From: Ophiura sarsii
Lineage: Eukaryota > Echinodermata > Ophiuroidea > Amphilepidida > Ophiuridae
Direction of reading: 5' to 3'
Assembly: GCA_035610835.1 (NCBI GenBank)
Contig: CM069456.1
Span: forward strand, 27,906,234 to 27,970,233
DNA: 64,000 nt
In this document: positions 13,660 through 24,717 of the stretch, in pieces
Layout of the letters: each line of letters begins with the position of its first letter
Position numbering within the stretch: position 1 is the stretch's first letter
Translations under genes and position numbers: made by a program
Notes under the pieces: generated by a model
Databases searched by the model: none
What the model saw: the letters and a program-made list of their open reading frames with translations, nothing else
Told to the model about the DNA's origin: nothing

Positions 13660-14013
13660 TTAAAGGTAGATGTTCCGATTTTCAACTTGAAGTTTTCTAT
13701 TCTACATGAAAGGTCATCCTTAAAAACGTCGTGTCCCAAAATTTGAGATGCATAGCTAGCTATTCGGGTTCTTATTTTAGACGCACAAGATGTGAACTGT
13801 ACCCATTGAGTAGTACACAAACTATATCGGTGGTAACCACCATTCGCGGTAATTCAACGCTATTTCGTCGATTTCTCTGTCATTATACCGAATTAGGCCG
13901 TCAAATTTCAGTATGATGATGAGAAAAATACGAACTTTCATATGATATGAAAATCTCCGTATGTTTGAAATAATTCTGTGTTATGAAAATGTGATCGGGT
14001 CATCTACCTTTAA
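13660..14013. mobile_element. TTAA-flanked MITE, family C, copy 1
   Basis: TTAA then AGGTAGATGTTCC on the left, CATCTACCT then TTAA on the right. The target TTAA is that used by piggyBac-type transposases. The interior matches the inverted partial copy near 37050-37276, including GTACTACTC-type text and GGATGACC. No transposase is encoded. Confidence 0.75.
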
Positions 14014-14095
14014 AAGAAAGTATTATATTTCTGTAGCATAAAAATAAAATGATTTTATTTCATGCATGACTACCCAACAGTGTCCATTATTCACG

Positions 14096-14195
14096 NNNNN
14101 NNNNNNNNNNNNNNNNNNNNNNNNNNNNNNNNNNNNNNNNNNNNNNNNNNNNNNNNNNNNNNNNNNNNNNNNNNNNNNNNNNNNNNNNNNNNNNN
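14096..14195. other. Assembly gap, 100 N
   Basis: Exactly 100 N, the usual placeholder for a gap of unknown size. Reading frames running through it are meaningless. The left end of the neighbouring word element may be missing here. Confidence 0.98.
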
Positions 14196-14429
14196 AATAG
14201 TCGATTTTTATAGCCAAAAAATACACGACATGGACATATACTGAATAGTTCATGTCATGTGATCTATTTTCCACCAAAAGAATCACATAAATATGTTTAT
14301 GTATTATATAATATGGACTATTTATACCTTCATACCCAGATAGCAAGACTACGCTTGGCAAACGTTCACAGTAAATAACACCAATGATAAGAGATGTCAG
14401 ATATTATATATATAGGCCTAGTTAAATAA

Positions 14430-14951
14430 CATGTTAAATAAATTACAGATTTACTACCGAAAGGGAATAGTGTATGTAGCTCTGCTGCATCGCCTAGAAT
14501 TCCCATTACAAGTTACCGGTTCACTACCGGGAGGAAGTGATGTATGTAGCTCTGCTGCATCGCACAGAATTCACATTATTTGCCTACCCCGTGTTGCTAT
14601 ACAAAAATGCTCAATGTATAATAAAAACTTGTCACAAATAAAATACCCAACATATGGCTACATTTGATAAATTAAGCAACAGTTGCTATACAAAAATGCT
14701 CAATATATAATGAAAACAATTCACAAATTAAGCAACAGTCACAAAATGCCCAACAAATGGTTAATTAATATAACCCAACTGTTGTGTAATTAAAATTGTG
14801 CAACTGCTGAGTAACTGGAATTGTTCAACTGTTGGTGAAAACATGTTATCCAACGGTGTTGGGTAAATTTTACGCAACTGTTGAGCGGTTGCATACTTCA
14901 ACAACGTTGTGTAAAATGTTGAGTAACTATTTAAGCAACCTTTTTGCAGTG
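14430..14951. mobile_element. Word-iterating element, CAACTGTTG type (right end only)
   Basis: The right end TTTTTGCAGTG is followed by TA, the same end as in the elements at 32461 and 37490. The right 350 bp repeat CAACTGTTG, GCAACAGTTG and GTTGGGT variants in both orientations. The left part is a 70-bp tandem duplication (about 14449-14590) with GTATGTAGCTCTGCTGCATC in each unit, and CACTACCG then GGAAGTGAT, which recurs near 28677. No left terminus was found; it may lie in the gap. Confidence 0.65.
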
Positions 14952-14999
14952 TAGTTCCTGTTAATTGCCCAGGGGGATGGGGAGGGGGGGGGAGTACTT

Positions 15000-15338
15000 A
15001 GTGGATATGAGGTTACGGAGATGTGCCGCCAAATAGGGCCCCATTTTTCACCCTCTGATAACTGGATGACCCCTTTTCAAAGCCTTTTTGGTAAATGTAT
15101 GGGTCTAAAATCCTGAATTTTGCTGGTTTTCGCCAACATTTTAGCAAATTCAGTCAAATATATAGGAAAATTATGGGTTTCTGGAAAACATATGGGTCCA
15201 TTTTCTCCCGAAAATTGGTAAAATGTTTGGGTCAATTTTCATTTTGCTGGCGGTACATCCCTATCAAAAAATTCGAGTTACCCCCCCCCCCCCCCTCCCC
15301 CCCCCCCCCTCTCCCCCCCCCCCCCCCCCCCCGGGGGG
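15000..15338. repeat. Degenerate minisatellite ending in poly-C
   Basis: A loose array of units with ATGGGTCTAAAAT, ATGGGTTTCTGG, ATGGGTCCATTTTC and TTGGGTCAATTTTC spaced about 30-45 bp, ending in a T-interrupted C run at 15281-15332 followed by six G. The apparent proline-rich frame at 15095-15400 is caused by this run. Confidence 0.55.
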
Positions 15339-16177
15339 TTAATCGCTCAATGGAATCGTTGTGGACACCCTGTATGAAGCATAGTTCGTGTTATGTGTAA
15401 AACACTGTTGATGGGACATCATATGACTGGAATAATTAAAGGAAATTGCAACTTAATTGAAGTCAACAAGTTTCAGGTCACATTCGTAGACATCAGATAA
15501 TGTGCAATTTATGCAGTAGTGGGCTAAATAACGGAAAATGTTATAGAGAAAACTGATGAAAACCCGTATGATTGGCCATTAGCTGTTGACTGTGCTGTGT
15601 TTTGGACTGTCCGGGTTTGTACTTAAATTAGTATATCACTATATCAGACTCGTTACACGTCTTAGTTGAAGACTATTTAGACTTATTTTAAGACACCCTC
15701 CACCCTTATAAATTCCTTCGCCGTCGCGGTTAGCCATGTCCGTGCCACTGTACACAGATTCCCATTGCCGACATTGACGCCTCTAGTGTTTAACGCCCTC
15801 GATTTACAAGGTACATTTATGCTAATGAGTTGACGCAAAGGGTACATCGCGCAGACATCACGCTATACCGCGCCGCGCGATGTTCGTTACCGTAAACAAA
15901 AATTGATCCTTGACGGAGTAAAGCGCATAGCACATGTACACTGTACAGCAAAGCAATACATTTATACAGGAAGTGTGTACGGTTAATAAATTCGCATACC
16001 GCGTGTCTCAATGTCCCTTATCAGGACTTTTGTTCTGTCAATCATGGCGTTGTCAAGATAGCGCCCCCATTTTGCAAGTACATTTTACGAAATCACGCCC
16101 ATATGCCCAGGCTTCAGTTGTGCGATTCCAATAGCCTCTCCCATACTATTAAACTCCCTGGGTTAGCCTCATCTTTA
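15339..16177. other. No gene recognised
   Basis: Mixed sequence with several CG dinucleotides near 15700-16050 but no supported frame, splice pattern or repeat pair. GCGATGTTCGTTACCGTAAAC at 15878 recurs near 34823. Confidence 0.35.
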
Positions 16178-18296
16178 TTAACACTTATACCGTCAGTCGT
16201 CTGCAGATGACACTTTCAAAATGTTTCAAAACTGTCAACATTATTGAATTTCATAAGCATATTTGGAATCACCATGAGAAATTTATTAAAATAAGTACAA
16301 ACATGCCTAGTATTGCTTCAGTAATTCTTGAGATAGGACTTTGAAAGCTGGGAAAGGTTCGAAAAATCTTGTTTTATATAGGGGAATATGGAGCAACTGG
16401 ACCGTGGGGCAAGTGGTCCGAAAAGAAGGATTTTGTAATTGTATGTGCATTTTAACTGCTTTCTTTTGAACAGTACGACTTTTGTTGATACTTGACATAT
16501 ATCCTTACCTTCTACAATCCAAAACATTTGAAACTTTAGGGTATTTACACATGTGATTTTCTCCAGATCTTTGAAGCCAACTCCTTGAGTGACTGATTGA
16601 AAATTCACAGATAGTATGGGCGATATCACAGATAGTATGGGCGATATATGAAGATGGGTTTAGATCATGTTTAATGTACTTTATATGATTGACAGATATG
16701 CAACAGTAAATATATACATGCAGTACAGTCGTCTTAAGATGCTAGGTGCATATTGCATTTGATGGGTGCTATATTGTAGTGTGCTTAGGGACTTTCCGAA
16801 ATATGATTAAAACCATAGGTTGTGGTTGAAATGACCGGAAAATGGCGCATATTGCTAACTTGGGACATTGGTGGTTTGGATTTCCGATCAATATTATCAT
16901 TTAAAGAATGCTTCAACTTAAATCATTATCACGGGTATTCATTTGGTAGAGTTATTAGTTTATGAAATTGCAAATAACAAAGTACACCATTTCTTATTTT
17001 ATCTAAAGACACTCGTCTACTTGTTAGACCCGAACGCCGTAATATTTGCGAATTCAAAGATACTCGCTGGCTACAGAAATCTGTGTAATGGCTAAAAACA
17101 AAAATGCAGTTTTGCCTTTTTTTCTGAAATGTATTGGAGTTATTGATTATTATGACAAATGGTAGTATGTTTTAAAACATGTTGGCGTAAAATTTATTAC
17201 GTCACAGGCGTGTTTGAATAATGTTTCATCTCGACAAAGTGCTACGTCATTTGTTGAGGTAAGTCGTCCGAAGGGGTATGGGGCAACTGGTCAGCCTGCA
17301 CAAACTTAATCAAAATTGTAAAATTCATTTTGAAAATTAGTTGTTAGTGTCAATAAAACATGACTCGGTATTGAAATGTGAATAGAATATGAAATAATTC
17401 ACATTCTTTCTAGTTCTTAGACATTTTGGGGGCATTTCGGGTCTAATACCACTATTTCTGATATTGAAGGATTACAATATGACATGAAATTGCTTTAGAA
17501 TGGTTTAAAATCTTGGTATTATGAATTACATCTTTATTATATTTTGAATGGTGTCTGTAAGGGCATTTGCAATGACGAAATATCATGATTTATGTATTTT
17601 ATCCACTGCTTTTTGTGTATATTAACCGTTGGGTCATCATTGTCATATTGACTAACTTCCCCTGTAACATGAAAAGCTGGCTAAATATCAATATTTATTA
17701 TAAGTACTAAATGATGATTATATGAAGTAAATAAAATCATTAAAGAAAGGGGTGTATATTGACAAATGTATGGGGCGTCTGAATATCACAACCATGTAAC
17801 CATTTAACTAGGTTCATACCGTTTTATCTAATAAACGTGCAGTCGAAAATTGCGCTTGCTTTGTACACCATTAGTATAACTGCTTTTTAAACGTTAACCG
17901 CGAAAACTGTATAAAACATGGGTTTCATGAGACCTGTATCCTTTTTACACGTTAAACAATATGGAAATGAGTTTGTAAAGATAATCTTGCCAGTTACCGT
18001 GTTGTCAATCAATGATTTCTGTGTATTCTAACCGTTGGAACATATAGGACCAGTTGCGCCAATGATGGGGTAAGTGGTCCGTGCCAAGTAAAGTTTTAGT
18101 TAGTGGTAATTGGCCTTTTGTTTGGATATTTTTTAACATTGATTATATATTATATGTAAACAGTTACATGGGTGATATTTTCATAGCAATTCCATAAATA
18201 TTTACACGAGCTTTAAGCTTTTATATCATGAAATATGCTTAACCGGACCAGTTGCCCCATCCTCCCCTATTGTGGTAAAACTAATACAAGCGTTAA
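16178..18296. mobile_element. TTAA-flanked MITE, family G, split by a nested element
   Basis: Left end TTAACACTT, right end AAGCGTTAAC. Outside the nested insertion (16381-18267) the sequence matches the intact 246-bp copy at 38739-38984: GTCTGCAGA, GGAATCACCAT, TGCCTAGTATTG and GAAAAATCT on the left, TAAAAC then AATA on the right. The reading is direct because the uninterrupted copy shows the empty site. Confidence 0.75.
16381..18267. mobile_element. 1.9-kb nested element with GGGGCAACTGGTCC ends
   Basis: The left end GGGGAATATGGAGCAACTGG and the inverse of the right end (GGGGAGGATGGGGCAACTGG) are terminal inverted repeats, flanked by TA. Further copies of the terminal text occur inside: GGGGTATGGGGCAACTGG near 17274 and, inverted, near 18050. 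GGGGCAAGTGGTCCG follows the left end and GGGGTAAGTGGTCCG lies near 18068. No long frame exists, so it is non-autonomous. Superfamily unknown. Confidence 0.75.
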
Positions 18297-18499
18297 CTAT
18301 GCATGGTGTAATGTATTTTTCAATTGTTAATGTATTTTTGTATCGTCTAACACCTGAACACGATAAGCCAGTCAACATGTCGCCAAAGCATGCATGCGCG
18401 ACGTTCTCTCATTACAAAAATCGAATCAATCCATTTCATACATACTTGTAACCGGGACTTGTAATAACGCAATGAATATAGGGCCTATAGCGATAAATA

Positions 18500-19019
18500 A
18501 AATTTAAATCAGCGCCTCATTTGAGGCCACACACATCACAGGATTTAAACGTCCGAGTCGCATTCGAATCGGAGCAAAGCCGATTTCGAGTCCGACAAAA
18601 GTTGAACTCAAGTCCCGACAAAAGTTGGACTCGCACTCGTGTCCAGACTCTAGTCCGAGTAGACTCGACTCGAACGATACAAGTCTTGTGAAACTACAAG
18701 ACATCCCCCCTTATTAAGATTGTACTTCGCGGTTAGCCTATAGTGTGTATGTATTATTTAAATTGTTATGTATTTTGATTTTGTCTAACAGGTTCTAAAA
18801 CCAAAAAATCCCGAAAATGTGCGTTCTTGCTAATCAAAATTGAACTATATATAGGCCAGTTCTCAAGACCTACTTTTTTGACAAAATCAGTTCCTAAGAC
18901 CCTTTTTTGCGTCATAGAATCCACTCAGTTCAGTTCTGTAGACCCCTTTTTGAGATCCTGGACGGCACACCCTACCCACAAAAAAGTTGAGTGCACCCCC
19001 CCCCCCCCCCCCCCCCCCC
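18500..19019. repeat. Degenerate word arrays and a 24-base C run
   Basis: 18540-18690 repeats GAGTCC, GACAAAAGTTG and GACTCG in both orientations. 18830-19000 repeats loose units of AGTTCTNAAGACC followed by TTTTTTG. A C run occupies 18996-19019. There is no coding support. Confidence 0.5.
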
Positions 19020-19369
19020 ACCCAGGGGTATGAGTCTCACGCAAGACGATCCTTAGCCTCATCATCATTAACTATGGTGTGTATAATGTGTTTTTCAATT
19101 TTTAATATGATTTTTGTTTTGTCTTATAACAGGTCCTACGATGATACGCCAGTCAACAACTCATGAAGGCCATGAAGGCGTAACGTTCCCTCGTTACAAC
19201 AATCGAATCATTCCATTGCATACAGACTTGTAACGCAGAAATTAAAATATGACAATAAAACTCTAAAATTTAGCGCCGTGAGGCCGTGACAACACAGTAT
19301 TTACACAATTGAGTCTTAATATAACAGAACATTTATATTTGCATCAGGCAAACACCCGAGTGATATTCA

Positions 19370-20150
19370 ACAAACGGTATACAGATGAACATGATGAATG
19401 ATCCGTCAAAGATTTGGTGAATAGACATACACACGGTGCAAATGAGTAGCTGGAATAGACCACCAATTGAATGTTTGAGCTCGCCCGAGCTGCAGCTGTT
19501 TGATAATATACAGATACAACTGAATGACTACTATACACACCCTCCACACCCTCCATGCCCTCACTCAAGTTGTACGGAGTGGAGATACAACTAATAAATG
19601 CTGAATTCATATTGGATGAGCTGTGTGTGGAATAGACGAGCAACAGAATGACTACTGCATTTGTAAAATCTTGTGTGGAATAGACAAACACCTGAATGAC
19701 TGCATTTGTATTAGCTTTTTGGAATAAGCATATCCAACAATTGTGCCCGTATACGCTATGTGGGATAGACAAGCATCATAATGATTCAGTTTAGCTATTT
19801 GGAATAAACATACATCTAATAACTGTGTCTGAAGAAGCTGCTGGAATAGACATAGGCCTACATTGCGGTTGCATTGCATTTGTACAAACTATGTGGAGTG
19901 GACATGTATCCGAGTTGCGTTCATAGAGGCTTTGTGGAGTACACAAACAACTAAATGATTGAATCCGTATAAGATGTGTGGAATCATCATTCACCCAAAT
20001 GCATCTGTTGGAGTATACATAATTTATAACTGAATTGCATTCGTAGAGGCTTTGTGGAATACACAACTATATTATTTCACTCCGTCCGTATAATAACCTT
20101 TGTGTGTGATAGACATTCACTGAATTCCTCCGTCCGTAGTAACGTAATAT
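19370..20150. repeat. Degenerate 40-50 bp minisatellite directly upstream of gene 1
   Basis: Units centred on GTGGAATAGACA followed by CTGAATGACTGCATTCGTA recur at about 19419, 19452, 19629, 19677, 19721, 19762, 19801, 19843, 19894, 19936, 19980, 20010, 20056 and 20107. Typical spacing is 40-50 bp. The minus-strand frames at 19344-20066 with repeated Tyr-Ser motifs are read-outs of the array. The array runs to within about 25 bp of the first coding exon of gene 1, so it is either promoter-proximal or lies in a 5' untranslated region or intron. Confidence 0.8.
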
Positions 20151-20173
20151 TGTTGCAGGTTGTTCTAGACAAG

Positions 20174-20294
20174 ATGCAATCGCCCCGTCGTGCCCCTGTT
20201 CCTATTGCTAGTCGTGCCCGTGTGACCGATGGAAAAAAGATCCTCACCTTCATTGTCATCATTTCGATTGTTGTTATGTGCTACATCAGTCAAG
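20174..20294 (+). CDS. Sulfotransferase gene 1, exon 1 (cytoplasmic tail and membrane anchor)
   Basis: Encodes residues 1-40 and the first base of codon 41. A basic tail (SPRRAPVPIASRARVTDGKK) precedes a hydrophobic segment ILTFIVIISIVVMCYI at about 23-38, the layout of a type II Golgi signal anchor. The exon ends CAAG before GTAAGG, a good donor at 20295, and joins in frame, phase 1, to 23135. I chose the ATG at 20174 because the tail-anchor pattern fits the family. The frame is also open upstream to an ATG at 20054, but that stretch is minisatellite, and a TTGCAG acceptor at 20153-20158 suggests a separate 5' untranslated exon. The spliced protein is 567 residues. Confidence 0.8.
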
Positions 20295-20575
20295 GTAAGG
20301 CATATGCCGCGGAGCTGCGTAATCAAGCCAGTTGGCATCAGAGTAAAAGTGAATTAAACACTAGTTGTACGGGGGACGAAGACGCTATAGTCAATTTCGC
20401 CATCACGAGACAGTGACGTAACCGCGTATTCTACTTATTGCAGCACATAACTCGCGCGCCTACTCGCGGCGCTGGCGTTTCCATACGAGCATTGAAAGGC
20501 GGAAGATACATACGCGTGCGTAAAAGCTGCGCCTGTTAAGTTACGTACTCTCCAGAGGAAGCCAAATAGAGTATA

Positions 20576-22109
20576 CACTGACAACTTAAACTAGTCAGAC
20601 AAAGGCTGGACTAACTTTAAACTAGTCGAGCAGGTTATTCAAGCCTGCTGGATCGGTAATGGCCGACTTGACTAGCTTAAGGTTAGTCCGGCTCAGCCTG
20701 ACTAGCTTGGTTTGTTCTGCTGGACTAGCTTACTCTCTAGATTCGAGAGATTAAAAATAATAATCTATGGAGCGATTACAAAAGTTTTTAATCTATTTTG
20801 ATTATTTATTGTCGTTGTCAATCCGAAATGGTTTACAAATCGACAAATTCGCGCGCATTTAAGTAATCGAAATATCCATTTGAAAGTATACAAAGTTTCA
20901 ACCAATGAAAATACTTAAAATGTGTAGACTGATTTTTTTTAATCGAAATCTTTCTTTCGGTAAGCGACGCGACGGAGCATAGCGAAGCGACACAGATCAT
21001 GGAGATGGCAGACACTTATCTACAATCAGATTTAATTAAAGACTATTTGGAAAACATGTCTCACAATGCCGGCGTCTAAATTAGGCAAAAATCATCTCAC
21101 AACTAACATGAATAACACCATGGAAAGTCGATTCGTAGGATAGTATAGGTACATATCTAACCAAAATAATTCAAGACGTCACTGCTTGATGGCAGGCAGT
21201 GATTGTTCATACTGTATATAAGAAGCACATTATTTGTTTTTATGAAGTAATAAACACGATGTTTAAAGCCGTTATACAGGTTTTCTTGACCTCGTGTTTC
21301 CCGACTTACAAATTAGAATAACCAATCTAATACAAAATCTAAAAGAGATTTAAAGTTAATCCATAACTGATTAGTTTTTAATCCAATTTGATTATAACGG
21401 ATTTTTTTTTATATAGTGCTGTCAAAGTGTGAGGTAATCTAAAAGAGATTTAAAGTTAATCCATAACTGATTAGTTTTTAATCCAATTTGATTATAATTG
21501 ATGTAATCTTTTTAAAGATTAAAAAAAAGTAATCCAAGAAAAGATTACTTTTTAATCCTAATAGATTTGTCCTTCAGGACAATCCGAAATAGATTAAAAA
21601 GTTAATCTTTTAGATTTAAATTTTAATCTTTCAAATTTAGAGAGTATTAGACAAACTGGCTTGACTATATGCTGGTTCCTGCATCAGTGGGCTCCACACA
21701 ACTTATCCATAGATGCAGGTACGCGCCGATTTCCACTCAAATCTGATTTGCTGGCATAATATCCATGCATATTCATGATTGACAAAAATAGATCCACAAA
21801 TAAATTCGATCAAGCCAGCGTCACGCTTAGAATGATAACAAATTTGCTAATTGGCACAAATTACACGTGTATCTGCGATAACCACAGCGCCGGACTTCAC
21901 ACGCACATGCACGCATGTCATAGCGCGTTCCCCATCGAGCCGTAGCCGTGATAAACTAGTCCAGCTTAGGACGGACTAACATCAAGCTATAGTCGAGCGA
22001 CTAACGTAAAGCTAGTCCAGCAATGCTGGACTAGGCTAAAGCTAGTCAAAATTAGCACCATCTGGACTAGCTTTAAGTTAGTCAGGCTGACAAATTTAGG
22101 TTTTCAGTG
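20576..22109. mobile_element. Word-iterating element, CTAGTCCAGC type, in intron of gene 1
   Basis: TA then CACTGACAACTTAAACTAG on the left; the right end inverts to CACTGAAAACCTAAATTTG and is followed by TA. Both arms repeat GACTAGCTTAAGTTAGTC, CTAGTCCAGC and GGACTAAC in both orientations. The element at 20733-21644 is nested inside, leaving about 620 bp of outer sequence. No coding frame. It sits wholly within the gene 1 intron (20295-23134). Confidence 0.8.
20733..21644. mobile_element. Word-iterating element, TTAATCT type, nested
   Basis: TA then CTCTCTAGATTCGAGAGATT at the left; the right end inverts to CTCTCTAAATTTGAAAGATT, also flanked by TA. The arms repeat AATCTAAAAGAGATT, TTTTTAATCT and GATTAAAA. 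One 60-bp piece (AATCTAAAAGAGATTTAAAG onward) occurs twice, near 21337 and 21436. The core 21105-21260 contains AACACCATGGAAAGT and AATTCAAGACGTCACT, shared with the element at 61251. Confidence 0.8.
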
Positions 22110-22346
22110 TAGAGGTAGTAAAGTCCACACTCAATGGAGAGGTTATAATTTTAAATCTGATCATCACATATTGAGAAAATTGATATAGATTTTTAAGTAA
22201 CTTGTCACATTAACTACATTTTGATACAAAATCAAATATTGAGAACATTAATGAAAAACTAGTTCCAATGGCCACTATTTATATGATTAAGCGCACTGCA
22301 TTGCACGCACAGGTAAGCGTTGTATTCTACTCGCCGGGCGTCGTTT

Positions 22347-22407
22347 CACGGAATAAACCGTATATGGAGTTAAAGGGAGTATGCGGTTTATTCCGTTGAT
22401 ACGACGA
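22347..22407. repeat. Short hairpin
   Basis: CGGAATAAACCG at 22350 pairs with CGGTTTATTCCG at about 22383-22394; the surrounding CGTTTCA and TGATACG add weaker pairing. It lies in the gene 1 intron. Origin unclear. Confidence 0.5.
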
Positions 22408-22555
22408 GGGATACCAATCGGAGCTCTGTTATATTTAGGCGGACTATTCAATTTTAATTTCGGTATATGCATGCAGCAATAGCGTGCGTAACCTGGTAAT
22501 TTGTGACATTTATTAACAGCATGCAAAAGTGCTCATACTTTTTCACGATTTCATC

Positions 22556-22974
22556 TTAAAGGAAGTGTCCCGCAAGCACAACATTGAGCCTTATTTGTTA
22601 GAAAAATAATTATTGAGCCGAAATTACGTAATTATATAGAACAAAACACCACACTAGTCACAAAAAAAGAATAAAAACCACTATCACTCAACATGCAATT
22701 TTTAAAATTCGCGGTGATCGAAAGTCCCGGTGTCGATGACGTCATGGGTATCGGTGCTTAAATTTGCGCATGTGCATTGTATAACTATGACATCATCGAC
22801 ACTGGGACTTTCGATCGCCGCGAATTTTAAAAGTGCATGTTGAGAGATAGCAGTTTTTATTTGTTTTTGACATAAGTGTGGTGTTTTGTTCTATATAATT
22901 ACAAAAGTTTGGCTCGATAGTTATTTTTCTAACATATAATGCACACTTTTATGCTTGCGGGACACCTCCTTTAA
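22556..22974. mobile_element. TTAA-flanked MITE, family E, copy 1
   Basis: TTAA then AGGAAGTGTCCCGCAAGCA on the left; TGCTTGCGGGACACCTCCT then TTAA on the right. The arms pair over nearly 200 bp, including GTTCTATATAATTAC, CTCAACATGCA and GATCG(G/C)CGCGAATT text. A second copy lies at 49463-50120. It sits in the gene 1 intron, upstream of exon 2. Confidence 0.85.
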
Positions 22975-23134
22975 TAATTATACATCGTTGGATTCACTAA
23001 TCTTAAACAATAACATTGAATTTATCTTCATAGTATTTGTACATCGTTGGATTCAATAGTGTTATAGAGTAACATTGACTAGAATTTATCTTCTAGTAAC
23101 GTATACTTTTATTTATTTACTTTTTCTATTACAG

Positions 23135-24717
23135 AATACAAGATGCCGAATTTCTTACCGAAAACTATCATCCAGCATTTTGACGCCACTGTTAATGTGG
23201 TGTCACGTACCGATTTAAACAACTCTAACGAAGCGGCGACACTATCCACTGTTCAAAATGGCCAACAAATTCAAAATGGGCGACAAATGCAAAACATTCA
23301 AAATGGCCGACAAATGCAAAACATTCAAAATGACCGAGTTAGCCTCGTCAATAGCAGTTTAATCAGCACCAAACATCAGCGCAACAACCTTCGTATATCA
23401 AAGCTGAGGGAAAAGCTGCACAGTATTTCTTCCTTATCGACTACCACCAAACCATCGCCGCACACCCCACCCATTTCCAGATTAATGGAAGATACGAGTT
23501 CGTTGGTTGATGGCAACGATATCAGACGTAGAAACCATGACGGGACATCATCGGACGTTGATGAAGTTATTAACAATGTGTTAGGTGCGGTTGAGAATGA
23601 CACTTTTAGTGGTAGTAGTAGCAGCTATGACCATGCTGATAATATTAACACTGCTACTGCGAATGATAACCTTCCTCCTAAGGAGAGGACATTAACGTTA
23701 GATGTTAAGACGGAGGTCGACAAGAAACGCGTTTCTGTCAGTAATAATTCAATTCCTAACCGCGTATCAGTCATAATTTTAACTCACAAGCGATCCGGAT
23801 CTTCATTTTTAGGCGAAATCTTCAACCAAAATGAGAATTTCACGTACTTTTTCGAGCCACTTACTTCGGTCACACAAGGAATAGTAAGTCACAAGATAAA
23901 GTTCAATGTATTCGAACAATACGCACATGATATATTTAACGGGATCTTGCATCGGGATTTCTCGCATATGCCAAACGGGTGGTGGTCGGGTTTTGTTCCA
24001 CGTGTAACATGCAGTGCCAAAACCATCAAGCCTTATGCTCGACTATGTGGAACTCACGATAACACGGAACGCCCGCTGAGTCTGACCGAGAAAATGGATC
24101 TTCTGGATATAGCGACTAGAAAGCGAAGGGGATTGGCCATCAAGACCATTCGAATACAGGATCTGAATCAACTAAAAGGAATGGTGATGGATCCGTCTTT
24201 AAATGTTAAAATCATACACCTTGTTCGCGATCCTAGAGGGGTGATGAACTCAAGAAGAAAAATGGCTGAAGGTAATTTGGACCTTCTTCGGCGTAAAGGA
24301 CACCGAGCCGATGAAATTCTAGATCTTTGCCAACATATGGACAAGAACCTGAAAGTTCGGACAATGTCCAATTGGCTAAACGGACGGTATAAGCTAGTGC
24401 GTTATGAAGACGCCGCCGAAAACCCATTGCAAATCGCCATGGACATTTACAAGTTTGTCGGAATCGAGTTACCACCGTCCGTGAACGCCTGGTTAAATAA
24501 GAACACCCGGTATCATTCAGGTGACGCGTATTCCCGCACCAGAAATTCCAAGCAAGCTGCGTCCGCCTGGAGAGCAGAGTTGGACTATCGATCTGTTTTA
24601 GAGATACAGCAGAAATGCGCCAATCCGATGGCAAAGTTAGGATATGTATCGCTAAGGAGTTATTTTGATTTAAGAAATGTGAAGGTGAATCTGTTGAGGG
24701 CATCACGTCTAGTCTAA
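23135..24717 (+). CDS. Sulfotransferase gene 1, exon 2 (stem and catalytic domain), carbohydrate 6-O-sulfotransferase family
   Basis: Follows a TATTACAG acceptor and continues exon 1 in frame (GAA TAC AAG ATG). The family moves sulfate from PAPS to carbon 6 of Gal, GalNAc or GlcNAc in glycans in the Golgi lumen. Numbering is for the 567-residue protein. Residues about 41-245 are a low-complexity Ser/Asn/Thr-rich stem with QNGRQMQNI tandem units at about 82-106. The 5'-phosphosulfate loop is THKRSGSSFLGEIFNQ (257-272). The 3'-phosphate motif is IIHLVRDPRGVMNSRR (400-415). LVRYED (about 461) and SRTRNSKQAASAWR (about 507) are the usual C-terminal motifs. The acceptor sugar cannot be predicted. 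The long minus-strand frame at 24233-24736 is a shadow. Confidence 0.93.

Noticed and set aside
14023..14361. Frames crossing the N gap
   Set aside because: Built from unknown bases.
20054..20416. A 120-residue single-exon protein
   Set aside because: The upstream part is minisatellite and the downstream part reads through a strong GTAAGG donor; the real exon is 20174-20294.
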